Shown: piece by piece, positions 49,477 through 56,948 of the stretch
Position numbering within the stretch: the first letter of the stretch is position 1
Layout: each line of letters opens with the position of its first letter
Source: an uncultured Prevotellaceae bacterium
GTDB lineage: Bacteria > Bacteroidota > Bacteroidia > Bacteroidales > Bacteroidaceae
Assembly: GCA_946185485.1 (NCBI GenBank)
Contig: CAMHJQ010000010.1
Span: 1 to 64,000, forward strand
DNA: 64,000 bases
Direction of reading: 5' to 3'
Notes under the pieces: generated by a model
Told to the model about the DNA's origin: nothing
What the model saw: only the letters and a program-made list of their open reading frames with translations
The model's database searches: none
Made by a program: the position numbers and the translations under genes

Positions 49477-50328
49477 ATGATGAAAACTGAAGATTTACAC
49501 GACACTTCTTTCCTCGCGACTTTTCATAGGGGCATCGTGGCTCTATTTGGCTTATCGCTACTTTGCGGCATTGGTTACGGCATCGTCAATATCATACTGA
49601 CAGGAAGCGTGAGCAGTACGCTCTTGTGGTTTCTGCCCTTGTCGGGCGTGATGGCGTTGTTAGCATGGGGTTATGCGCAAAAAGGTTGGATGTCCAAGTT
49701 GGCTCCGATTGTGCTTATCGGTTATATCATGACGATGCTTTTCTGTCTCCCCACGAAAGTGCAGCGGATGGTGTGGACAGGGCTTATCAACGAATGTCGT
49801 TACGAAACAATCTACCTGATGAAGTATGACATAACGACTCCCGATGGTTCCACAACACGTCATTATCTTCAAGCAGGTGCGCACTATCTTGCTAACGAGA
49901 CTCCATTTACTATGGTAAGCTATGAAGTGCTTTACGGCAAGGACGACGGTCGCGAACTAGCGTGCCAACGCTTCGAGCCGTACAGCATAGCTGTTGGCGA
50001 AGGCGGTTCAGAAGAGGCTCCGACGTATAATATTCCTGATAACTACGATGTGCATTCGCGTTTTTATCGCGGTAAGGCGAAGCGAGAAACCCTCGTGGAG
50101 AGATACCTATGGCTTGAGCGGAGTAAAGAACACATCACGCTGCAAGGGCTCTTTCCTTATTCCACATTGACTATCACCCGCAGTCCATATACGCCCGATG
50201 TGGTAGTAGAAGACGTAGCGGACAATATCATGCAGGGCAGCAGTTTTGAGGAAAGGGTGCAGGGGAAGAAACAAAAGGACGTGATTGACACATACTGCAA
50301 GGCATTAGGCATCCGTGTTACGCCCTAA
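49477..50328 (+). CDS. Membrane protein of unknown function
   Basis: 283 residues. Three hydrophobic segments at about 20-43, 46-65 and 71-92 predict an N-terminal membrane anchor. A soluble domain of 190 residues follows (RYETIYLMKYDITTPDG near 108, YNIPDNYDVHSRFYRG near 187) and may be extracytoplasmic. I do not recognise the family. It has its own consensus promoter, and its stop is 14 bp from the convergent 95-residue gene. Two adjacent ATGs (49477, 49480) are equally plausible starts. Confidence 0.75.
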   Translation: MMKTEDLHDTSFLATFHRGIVALFGLSLLCGIGYGIVNIILTGSVSSTLLWFLPLSGVMALLAWGYAQKGWMSKLAPIVLIGYIMTMLFCLPTKVQRMVWTGLINECRYETIYLMKYDITTPDGSTTRHYLQAGAHYLANETPFTMVSYEVLYGKDDGRELACQRFEPYSIAVGEGGSEEAPTYNIPDNYDVHSRFYRGKAKRETLVERYLWLERSKEHITLQGLFPYSTLTITRSPYTPDVVVEDVADNIMQGSSFEERVQGKKQKDVIDTYCKALGIRVTP

Positions 50329-50342
50329 GCCAACAGGAAGAA

Positions 50343-50630
50343 TTACTGCCCACTGTATCCGTACTTTGCCGCCATTTTCTTGCAATAATCATCGAGGCTC
50401 CCGCCACAATAGCGCGGGTCGTAGAATTGAACCCAATAACCAGGATTACTGCGGTCTGGTTGCGAAGGTCGCGAAACAGGTTTATATGTCTGTTTTTTCG
50501 CCTTTTGTGTGTCGCTTGGCTCAACATTTACTATATTGCCATCCTCATCCTCGAAAACTCCACTCATCCCCAAAGGAGTGAGTTCATTCTTCATTCTCTC
50601 GTAATCCTCTTCGTCGATAGTTATATACAT
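50343..50630 (-). CDS. Small hypothetical protein
   Basis: 95 residues, soluble and acidic at the N-terminus (MYITIDEEDYERMKNEL), with a basic/proline-rich middle (KAKKQTYKPVSRPSQPDRS) and an aromatic C-terminal half (PGYWVQFYDPRYCGGSLDDY). Not recognised. A TATCTTTG box at 50668-50661 on the minus strand, 30 nt upstream, supports a real gene. Confidence 0.65.
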   Translation of the reverse strand: MYITIDEEDYERMKNELTPLGMSGVFEDEDGNIVNVEPSDTQKAKKQTYKPVSRPSQPDRSNPGYWVQFYDPRYCGGSLDDYCKKMAAKYGYSGQ

Positions 50631-50826
50631 AAGCGTTTATATTAAATTGTCCATAGACCGCAAAGATAGGCATAATTTGGGAATTATCAAAAAAAGATTG
50701 TAAAAAGTTGGGTGCAACAGTTTCCCCTTTTCTTCGCCTTTATTTTTCTCTTCCCTCTTATCCGCAAATTATGGCAGGTTGGAGGCGATTATGCCCTTTT
50801 GTTGGATTTACGGGGATTTGTCGTGT

Positions 50827-51345
50827 TGCAAAACTCACTAGTGTCTCTTAAAATTATTTAAAATAACAATTAAAATTCTCATGCACAACGTTTTAGCCAT
50901 CCAATACCCTGTCCGGGTTTTGAAATGCCTACCTTTGCATCCGATTCTAAATCGGAGCAGATATGCATATAGGAACATTCGTTTTTGCACAGATAGTACA
51001 GTTCCTCCCCCAGAGGCTGTTCAGGCGCATACTCGCCAAGTACAACGACAGAACCCAAGGCTGGGCGATGTCTCATTGGAACCATTTGCTGGTTCTGATG
51101 TTCGGCCAACTTATGGGCTGCGGAAGCCTTAGGGAACTCACAGATATAACAATCGCCCATGCCAAGAAATCTAAGCACCTCGGATTTCGAGATCATGCGG
51201 ATTCTTGGCAAGTCTGCGCTCACCACGGACAGCATCCAAGACCTGTTCAGGCCTCTTAAAGAGACTGCCAAGCCGGATGATGGGCAACTCTATTTTGATT
51301 TCAAATTTGATTAACATATATTAAGAGACACTAGTATGCAAAACT
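50827..51345 (+). mobile_element. 501-bp internally deleted IS4-type element with 9-bp target duplication
   Basis: The element occupies 50836-51336. Its ends match over 15 bp (TACTAGTGTCTCTTAA-type, 14 perfect at 50838-50851 and 51321-51334) and it is flanked by direct repeats TGCAAAACT at 50827-50835 and 51337-51345. It keeps an internal TACCTTTG-type box and only the first and last parts of a transposase, so it is a non-autonomous derivative that would need a full-length partner. Confidence 0.88.
50963..51259 (+). pseudogene. Truncated IS4-family transposase (DUF4372 N-terminus)
   Basis: Residues 1-75 (GTFVFAQIVQFLPQRLFRRI ... SHWNHLLVLMFGQLMGCGSL) match the DUF4372 N-terminal domain of Bacteroidales IS4-type transposases. 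After about 51200 the frame shifts; another frame encodes the natural C-terminus (SALTTDSIQDLFRPLKE ... FDFKFD, stop near 51314). The catalytic core is deleted. Confidence 0.85.
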
Positions 51346-51358
51346 TAATAATAATGCG

Positions 51359-51366
51359 TATCTTTG
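51359..51366 (+). promoter_or_regulatory. -7 box of the Sel1/zinc-finger gene
   Basis: TATCTTTG, 34 nt before the ATG at 51401. The mobile element ends exactly where the -33 box should be. Confidence 0.6.
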
Positions 51367-51400
51367 TGGCATCGCGTATTAACTAAAACCTAAAAAGAAT

Positions 51401-52999
51401 ATGAAACAAGTTATTATTGCATTTTTATTGATAGTTGTATGCACGACAATGTGTAATGCATATTCGAAGCAGATGATCAAGGCTAATAAAGCTTTGTTAT
51501 CATTAGAAAGAAAAAAGAAAGCTACGCAAAAGGATCAGCAGAAGGTAGTTGATATGCTGCAGGAAGTTATTAATAGCGCTCCCGACATGCTTGACAAATG
51601 TGAGGCTAGCATTGAATTAGCCGAATGTTATTCAGAGAATGTTCCACTCCAAATTCGCGACTATGCCAAGGCTGGAGATTTGTATAAAAAAGCCCTTGAA
51701 TTGGTTTGTGAGCATTTCCCTAGCAACGATACTGACCAACCAGATGACGTGAAGAATCTTAAGTGGAAGGCATTCTACAATACTGGATACTATTGTTACC
51801 TCAAGCGTACACCATCACAGGACTTAAGTAAAGCACTTGAATATATTTATGAGGCAGCCTACTACGCTCCTCGTTTCCACCGAGCCGTAGGAGAGTTTTA
51901 TGAGTTTGGCCTCGGATGTGACATTGATCCCGAGATGGCTTTGATGCATTATACTGAAGCTATGCAAAATCATGTTGACTGCTATGCAAAGTTTTACAGC
52001 ACAGAGTATTATGTCAATCAGATAAGCGCGGACAAACTTGACACGTTAGCGTTTAATGACTTCAGAGAGGGTATCTTGTTACAGAGGATGGCAGGAGAAC
52101 AAATCGACTACGAAAAAGTAAAACAGCATTTAACTGCCGCTGCCAAGCGAGGCTATTCACCAGCACAATTCGAGTTGGGTGCTTTGTATATGTTGGGTGT
52201 TTTCTCTGGAGGCAAATCAGATGAAAATCGTAAATTAGCAGAGGAGTGGCTTAAGAAAGCATCTGATGCTGAATACTTGCCTGCACTTTATCATCTAGGT
52301 TGGTTCTACGAACATATAGGCTTTAGCTGGGATGCCGCTAATAAGCGTAAGAAGGCTCTTCCCTTTTACGAGCGCGCTGCTTTGGGAGGCTATCCACCAG
52401 CTCAGTCAGAGATGGATTTTGAACGTCGTCGTCAAGAGGAGATTGCATATAAAAATGCTCATGCCCTAGAATATCTCGCAAATTCTATATCCAACCTCGG
52501 TAATACCATCAGCAACACCATCTCAAAACGCCAGAAAATGACTTTCTCTCAAGTTGCTACTATGAAGCGATCGTCATACAAAGCAGAAAAAAATGTTAAT
52601 TCCACAAATAATACTTCATACACTTCCAGAAATACAAATACAAGTTCATCGTACAACTCAAGAAACTCACGGGCTACACATTCCTCCAGGGCGAGCGCCT
52701 CAAACCGCTATGACAACTCCCAGGGGGCGGATGACAAGAAAACCAAAACAACAGAACGCAAGAAATGCTTCCATTGCAGTGGCTCAGGCAAGGTGAAATG
52801 TAACACTTGCAGGGGTGATGGTCGTCTCAAATGTGGAGCGTGCAAAGGTACGGGCTACTGGACGCAAAAGGGGGTGAGGCATGATTGCGCCGCCTGCGAC
52901 AGAGGCTTTACACGATGCAACTCATGTGGTGGTAAAGGCACCAGGAACTGTACATCTTGTTCTGGGAAAGGTTATCATGAAATAACTGTAATAAAATAA
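51401..52999 (+). CDS. Exported Sel1-repeat protein with DnaJ-type cysteine cluster
   Basis: 532 residues. A signal peptide (VIIAFLLIVVCTTMCNA) suggests export or membrane attachment. Sel1/TPR-like helical repeats fill about 60-330 (ALMHYTEAMQNH, PAQFELGALYMLGVFSGGKS, PALYHLGWFYEHIG). A serine/asparagine-rich linker follows (about 385-445). Residues 452-525 hold six C-x-x-C-x-G-x-G-like units (CFHCSGSG, CNTCRGDG, CGACKGTG, CAACDRGF, CNSCGGKG, CTSCSGKG), as in the DnaJ zinc domain but without a J-domain. Sel1 proteins act as scaffolds; the combination suggests an envelope adaptor or redox/zinc module, which is inference. Confidence 0.82.
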   Translation: MKQVIIAFLLIVVCTTMCNAYSKQMIKANKALLSLERKKKATQKDQQKVVDMLQEVINSAPDMLDKCEASIELAECYSENVPLQIRDYAKAGDLYKKALELVCEHFPSNDTDQPDDVKNLKWKAFYNTGYYCYLKRTPSQDLSKALEYIYEAAYYAPRFHRAVGEFYEFGLGCDIDPEMALMHYTEAMQNHVDCYAKFYSTEYYVNQISADKLDTLAFNDFREGILLQRMAGEQIDYEKVKQHLTAAAKRGYSPAQFELGALYMLGVFSGGKSDENRKLAEEWLKKASDAEYLPALYHLGWFYEHIGFSWDAANKRKKALPFYERAALGGYPPAQSEMDFERRRQEEIAYKNAHALEYLANSISNLGNTISNTISKRQKMTFSQVATMKRSSYKAEKNVNSTNNTSYTSRNTNTSSSYNSRNSRATHSSRASASNRYDNSQGADDKKTKTTERKKCFHCSGSGKVKCNTCRGDGRLKCGACKGTGYWTQKGVRHDCAACDRGFTRCNSCGGKGTRNCTSCSGKGYHEITVIK

Positions 53000-53101
53000 C
53001 CACATATAGGGGACGAGTTCCACTGTGCGCTAAGACACAATAATTATCATTCTAAAATTTTATGTAATTAAGTATCAAAAATGAATTAACTCTATTAAGA
53101 T

Positions 53102-53140
53102 AGAAGCGGCCACCTATAATAAGTAGCCGCTTCTTTTTTT
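53102..53140 (+). terminator. Intrinsic terminator after the Sel1 gene
   Basis: A 9-bp stem (53102-53110 with 53126-53134) and an uninterrupted T-run, about 100 bp past the Sel1 stop. The T-run doubles as the stop region of a leftward remnant. Confidence 0.88.
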
Positions 53141-53390
53141 AGTCTTCTTTGAAGAATGATCCTTTGGGTATCTCGCTTTCGCATGCCAAACAGCAGTTGT
53201 AGCGTTCGCGACTGCGGCGTTCACGGGCAAACATGGCCTTGGTGCCTTCCTCGTCCTGCTGGAACTCCAGGTGTTCATCGATGGCAAAGGATTGGGCCAT
53301 GGTTTCGACATCAAGGTTGTCGGTGCCGATAAGGGTAAAGGTCCAGCCTGGAATGACACGGGACAGAGGTGAGTGGCATCTGAAGCCTGA
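53139..53390 (-). pseudogene. Leftward ORF fragment of unknown family
   Basis: The minus-strand frame ending at TAA 53139-53141 reads about 80 protein-like residues, including GWTFTLIGTDNLDVETMAQS, HLEFQQDEEGTKAMFARE and NCCLACESEIPKGSFF. There is no convincing start, and the upstream side runs into an unrelated fragment. I do not recognise it; the C-x-x-C and regular composition suggest the end of a once-real gene. Confidence 0.45.
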
Positions 53391-53496
53391 CGGAAGAAGA
53401 ACTCGACTTCATCATCCGCTCGGCCTGCCGCTTCGCTCGTCGAAGAACCACGACATCAAGTATCGTATGGGTGATGAGTTGGGTAGCCAAGAATAA
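53381..53496 (+). pseudogene. C-terminal tail of Eco57I-type methylase, broken by 29-bp insertion
   Basis: On the plus strand LTEEELDFII is encoded at 53387-53416 and N-H-DIKYRMGDELGSQE, with stop, at 53446-53496. In the intact tail at 59892 these two pieces are contiguous (FTEEELDFIINYDIKYRMG). Here 29 bp (53417-53445) separate them and shift the frame. No other part of the gene is present. Confidence 0.7.
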
Positions 53497-53558
53497 TTTT
53501 TTTTCTTCAAAAAGACGATATTTTACGTCAAAATGATGTCAGAATGAAATAAATTGCT

Positions 53559-53566
53559 TATATTTG
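53559..53566 (+). promoter_or_regulatory. -7 box of the RelB-type antitoxin
   Basis: TATATTTG, 31 nt before the ATG at 53597. Confidence 0.55.
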
Positions 53567-53596
53567 CAGCGTGAAACGATTAAAACGATAAAGATT

Positions 53597-53884
53597 ATGG
53601 CACAAGTATCAATGACCGTAAGGATGGACGCACAACTGAAAAAGAACTTCGACGTACTATGCTCACGTATGGGCATGAGTGTAAATGCTGCTATCAACAT
53701 CTTCGCGAATGCCGTAGTAAGGACACGAAGCATTCCTTTCAAGATAAGTGCAAATCTCCCAGAAGTAGAAGACCAAGCTTTAAGAGAATTCCGTGAATTC
53801 AAGAAGATGGTTGCTGCCAGTGACAGACCAGAACTCACACTCGATGAAATCAACGAGGAAATACGATTAGCGCGTGATAAGTGA
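53597..53884 (+). CDS. RelB/DinJ-family antitoxin
   Basis: 95 residues. The N-terminus MAQVSMTVRMDAQLKKNFD is the ribbon-helix-helix DNA-binding segment, with CSRMGMSVNAAINIFANAVV typical of RelB/DinJ. The C-terminal half (LDEINEEIRLARDK) is where such antitoxins bind a toxin. The frame extends upstream to 53564, but family alignment and the -7 box favour the ATG at 53597. The reading frame downstream encodes only the end of a PIN-type protein, so the expected RelE/YafQ partner is missing and the antitoxin looks orphaned. Confidence 0.85.
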   Translation: MAQVSMTVRMDAQLKKNFDVLCSRMGMSVNAAINIFANAVVRTRSIPFKISANLPEVEDQALREFREFKKMVAASDRPELTLDEINEEIRLARDK

Positions 53885-54047
53885 CGAGTTCTTTCCAGAC
53901 CCTAAGGATGTCGTTTTCTATGAGGTTGCTTTGTCGAAGGAAGACGCTTATCTTGTGACAGGCAACACAAAGCATTTCCCCAAGAAGCCGATTGTTGTGA
54001 CACCTGCTGAAATTCTAGAGATATTGCGGACCGAAGAAGAAATGTGA
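53874..54047 (+). pseudogene. Truncated PIN-domain toxin (C-terminal half)
   Basis: An open frame of 57 residues overlaps the antitoxin end by 11 bp: DEFFPDPKDVVFYEVALSK, then DAYLVTGNTKHFPKKPIVV and TPAEILEIL. This is the second half of COG1569-type PIN toxins, with the conserved D-A-Y-L-V-T-G-N and K-H-F-P motifs. The N-terminal half with the first catalytic aspartates is absent and there is no ATG (GTG could initiate), so it should be inactive. Confidence 0.75.
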
Positions 54048-54227
54048 TGGAATATCTTGGCAACAAGGAACTGCTGAAGCTACATAAAACTGCATTCTTA
54101 GCGTCAAGTACCTTTCTGCGAGGTTGTAGAGGGTCTGGACGTCGTAGAGAAAATTCAGAACGTGCCGACAAACAGTGCTGACCGCCCGCTGGAAGACATC
54201 GTTGTCAGCATGGAAGAATGTAGATAA
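54047..54227 (+). pseudogene. Two fused gene stubs: DNA-processing-like N-terminus and cyclophilin C-terminus
   Basis: From ATG 54047, MEYLGNKELLKLHKTAFLAS resembles the start of a DNA-processing/recombination-mediator protein, and similarity ends after about 20 residues. From about 54120 another frame reads EVVEGLDVVEKIQNV and then NSADRPLEDIVVS, with stop at 54225-54227. This is the C-terminus of a cyclophilin-type peptidyl-prolyl isomerase. Neither has a body. Confidence 0.6.
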
Positions 54228-54258
54228 AAACACCGAAAAGGTGACTTGAATTGACAAA

Positions 54259-55188
54259 ATGAAACAGATTGTAACAATAATCGTGGCAGCACTGGTGCTG
54301 GCTGCCTGCGGAGACAAGGAACAGCAGCTGAAGGAACGGGCTGCGGAGTTGTGTAAGTATATTCCCGACCACGGGCTACGGGAGGAGTCGAAGGCCTTTA
54401 TGACTACCGACTTCTATGCGGTGTTGGACACGATGTTCAACCACCTGCCAGAGCATGAGGCGATGGATCATGAGTGGCTGTACTACTTTGTGACAGGTAA
54501 CGGTGGGACGATAGCCGACTATGATGTAGTAGGGGTTCAGCTGAAGGACGATGCCCATGCCGTGGCGACGATTAAGGTTCGCCAAAAGTGGGAGGACGGC
54601 TCGTTCGACGAGAACAGCGACATCGAGGAGCACCAGCTGTCCATGGAGAAGGTGGACGGCCAGTGGCTGATATCCGATTTTGACGACCATAAAAAGGACT
54701 GCATCCGACATATCGCCATCAACCGCAAGGAACAGGCTTTGCGCCATGCGATGTGCGACTATCTGGTGACGGAGATAGGCGCTCACTATCGGCAGGGACA
54801 GCTGTGCATCCCTACGCTGCTCATTGTTGCAGAGGAGGAGAGTGGCGACGAGACGCGCGTGTGGTGCGACAGTTGGGTGTACTGGTATGACGTGGCTGGC
54901 GATACGCTAAAGACAGTGTCGGGAGGCAACCATGCCGGCTGTATGACCATTCGTCAGCAGGATGGCAAACCCGTGGTGACATCGTTCGAACAGACGGAGG
55001 ATGGGGCAGGAAATGAGGCCAGCGCCAAGCGTATCTTCGGCAAACACTACGAGGTCTTTCAGAATATGAACAGCAATCAGGAAGTTCGTGAGGCTGCCCG
55101 CAAGGAGCAACTGCAATGGTACATCCGCCAGCAGGGCTTGAACATCCGCTTCTATCAAGATTATGGCTGGCCTGCTGTTAGTCTCTAA
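54259..55188 (+). CDS. Hypothetical lipoprotein
   Basis: 309 residues. The lipobox VLAAC (about residues 13-17) follows a short hydrophobic signal. Two similar-sized parts can be seen: residues 20-150, with HAVATIKVRQKWEDGSF and MEKVDGQWLISDFDDHKKD, a fold-like pattern common in Bacteroidales lipoproteins of the DUF3828/NTF2-like kind, and residues 165-300 with RVWCDSWVYWYDVAGDTL. I cannot assign a family firmly. It is intact amid gene fragments and has no co-directional partner. Confidence 0.7.
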   Translation: MKQIVTIIVAALVLAACGDKEQQLKERAAELCKYIPDHGLREESKAFMTTDFYAVLDTMFNHLPEHEAMDHEWLYYFVTGNGGTIADYDVVGVQLKDDAHAVATIKVRQKWEDGSFDENSDIEEHQLSMEKVDGQWLISDFDDHKKDCIRHIAINRKEQALRHAMCDYLVTEIGAHYRQGQLCIPTLLIVAEEESGDETRVWCDSWVYWYDVAGDTLKTVSGGNHAGCMTIRQQDGKPVVTSFEQTEDGAGNEASAKRIFGKHYEVFQNMNSNQEVREAARKEQLQWYIRQQGLNIRFYQDYGWPAVSL

Positions 55189-55276
55189 GCGCCTTCTTTG
55201 GGGGCTTCCTCAGCCGGGCTGTACCTTTTCCTGCTCTTCCGCTTCCACTAAAGAGGTGACCTCTTCCATACGCTAA

Positions 55277-55678
55277 TTATGCTGCCAACATCTCTTCACC
55301 CAATTTGTGAATACGGGAAATGATTTCATCTTCACGTTCTTTCGAAGGCTTTTTGAAACCATTAATATAATTTCGGAGCAACGTAGGATTTATGCCCATG
55401 GAACGGGCAAATTCTGCAACGTTGATTTCTTTGTGTGTCAAGAAGAAACGCTGCAAAGCACTTGGTTCGGCATCGTCGTACTCGAAGCTCTCAAAGCTGA
55501 TGTCCTCGTCAAGGTTGCGCCAATGGATGCCACCCATTCCGAAGGTGTATTTACTGCGTTCTTCGTCAGAGGCATCACGCAACTTTGGATACCACAGCAA
55601 TGATTGCTTGTACTCCTTTTCCTTTTCGTCCATGCCGTAGATATAGTCGGCATCAAACCAAATCTTCGTAATCTTCAT
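55277..55678 (-). CDS. DUF2442-HTH protein, putative antitoxin 1
   Basis: 133 residues. The N-terminal DUF2442 domain (KITKIWFDADYIYGMDEKEK ... GGIHWRNLDEDISFESF, 1-75) is joined to a helix-turn-helix (INVAEFARSMGINPTLLRNY, about 85-120). It overlaps the upstream DUF4160 gene by 4 bp. DUF4160/DUF2442 neighbours are commonly regarded as toxin-antitoxin-like pairs; which partner is toxic is not settled. The HTH and a palindrome over the promoter's -33 box suggest that it represses its own operon. Confidence 0.85.
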   Translation of the reverse strand: MKITKIWFDADYIYGMDEKEKEYKQSLLWYPKLRDASDEERSKYTFGMGGIHWRNLDEDISFESFEYDDAEPSALQRFFLTHKEINVAEFARSMGINPTLLRNYINGFKKPSKEREDEIISRIHKLGEEMLAA

Positions 55679-55935
55679 GTTCTGTCCTCCTTTGTTTCTT
55701 TATCAAAATACTCTTTCCAACGCTTAAGGATAATATCAGCATTGTCATCAACCATTTTCTTTATCTTCTTAAAATCGTTCGCTTTTATCCCTGCTTTTTC
55801 AACTTGCACGAACTCCTTTCCGTCCCAGTCGAATTTGGCCATACCACCATTCCCTTCCACATGTATGTGTGGCGGCTCATGCTCCCTACTGTAAAAGAAG
55901 AAGGAGAAACCATAAAATCTGAATAGTTCTGGCAT
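55675..55935 (-). CDS. DUF4160 protein, putative toxin partner
   Basis: 86 residues, soluble. The family signature FYGFSFFFYSREHEPPHIHVEG is near 7-28 (H-E-x-x-H-I-H-V), then FDWDGKEFVQVEKAGIKAND and a C-terminal helix DNADIILKRWKEYFD. First gene of the pair; its stop overlaps the start of the DUF2442-HTH gene (ATGA). Confidence 0.85.
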   Translation of the reverse strand: MPELFRFYGFSFFFYSREHEPPHIHVEGNGGMAKFDWDGKEFVQVEKAGIKANDFKKIKKMVDDNADIILKRWKEYFDKETKEDRT

Positions 55936-55966
55936 AATCCAATATTGTTATTTGTTCTTTTTGGTG

Positions 55967-56006
55967 CAAATATAGGAATTATTTTCGATACCTCCAAATT
56001 TTGGAG
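55967..56006 (-). promoter_or_regulatory. Promoter and operator of the DUF4160/DUF2442 pair
   Basis: Minus strand: TTTG (55998-55995), 20 nt, TATATTTG (55974-55967). The palindrome CTCCAAATTTTGGAG (55992-56006, 7-bp arms) covers the -33 box. The identical arrangement lies upstream of the second DUF2442-HTH gene at 60564-60603. Confidence 0.75.
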
Positions 56007-56092
56007 CAACTTTTTTATTCATCCATCTTCCATCAGCCCTCATTTATCTTCCATCAGACTTCAGATGTCAGTCACCTGTCCCCGTGACACTG
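55989..56092. repeat. Repeat shared with 60586-60712
   Basis: Two blocks are identical to the other copy: 48 bp at 55989-56036 (including the operator palindrome) and 47 bp at 56046-56092. The second copy has extra TCATCCATCA-type units between them and a doubled TGTCCCCGTGACAC at its end. Confidence 0.85.
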
Positions 56093-56237
56093 CATCCAAT
56101 GCCCGCAGCGTTAAAATCGCTGCAAAATTACTAAAAATCAGGCATAATCTGTTCATACAGACTACGGTCAGGCTATTATTTGCAGATTTTTCACTATCTT
56201 TGCCCTCAAATTCTTACTGAACAAATATAAGACGATT

Positions 56238-56753
56238 ATGAACATTCTGATTTTACAGGCTTCTCCGAGAGCCAACGGAAACACCGCTTGGATGGCGGAA
56301 GAGTACAAGAACGCTGCCGAGGCAGCAGGTCACAAGGTGACACTGGTCAACGTGTCGCGCAAGAAGATTGCAGGATGCTTGGCTTGCGAGTATTGCCACA
56401 ATAAGGGCAATGGTGTCTGCATCCAGAAGGACGACATGCAGGAGCTCTACCCACTGATGGCCGAGGCTGAGGTGCTGGTACTGGCCGCACCTATCTACTA
56501 TTTCACGCTCTGCGCCCAGATTCAGGCTCCCATCCAGCGCATGTACTGTGTCAACGCTCCTGCCAAAGTGAAGAAGATGGCATTGCTGATGTCATCCTAT
56601 TCACCAGGCGTTTACTCTGGTGCAACGGCAGAGTATCACGACATCTGTAACTACTGGAAGGCAGAGGACTCCGGCATCGTGACCGCCAAGATTGACGAAC
56701 AGAAGACCGACGGAACCAAGCAGAAGATTCAGGCAATCGTCAACAATCTGTAG
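56238..56753 (+). CDS. Flavodoxin-like NAD(P)H-dependent FMN reductase
   Basis: 171 residues, cytoplasmic. N-terminal FMN phosphate loop SPRANGNT (residues 9-16), a C-L-A-C-E-Y-C cluster near 47-53 as in iron-sulfur/multimeric flavodoxin relatives, and APIYYFTLCAQIQ near 84 for FMN binding. It should transfer electrons from NAD(P)H to quinone-like or metal substrates; the physiological partner is unknown. A TATCTTTG box lies at 56195-56202. The next ATG overlaps its stop. Confidence 0.9.
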   Translation: MNILILQASPRANGNTAWMAEEYKNAAEAAGHKVTLVNVSRKKIAGCLACEYCHNKGNGVCIQKDDMQELYPLMAEAEVLVLAAPIYYFTLCAQIQAPIQRMYCVNAPAKVKKMALLMSSYSPGVYSGATAEYHDICNYWKAEDSGIVTAKIDEQKTDGTKQKIQAIVNNL

Positions 56754-56894
56754 ATGAAGGTACGCATCACCGCCATACGCCAGACGGTCTATCCTGACCT
56801 GATGGCGAAGTATGACATGTCCCGCTATCGGACTGCTTACATTCCTATGCTGTGCAGTCACTACAAAGCTTATCTCGCTAATACCGGGCAATAA
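56754..56894 (+). pseudogene. Truncated TIGR04076-like protein (N-terminus only)
   Basis: 46 codons beginning one base after the flavodoxin stop: MKVRITAIRQTVYPDLMAKY is the start of TIGR04076-type small proteins. It departs from the family after about residue 22 (DMSRYRTAYIPMLCSHYK) and stops early. Probably co-transcribed but not functional. Confidence 0.55.
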
Positions 56895-56948
56895 ATACGT
56901 GATAGGCTAAATTCCAATTTATCGCATGATGTCAAGAACAGAATATTT

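Noticed and set aside
55189..55276. Possible gene fragment between the lipoprotein and the DUF2442 gene
   Set aside because: A leftward reading gives about 20 protein-like residues (RMEEVTSLVEAEEQEKVQPG) but too little to support a feature.
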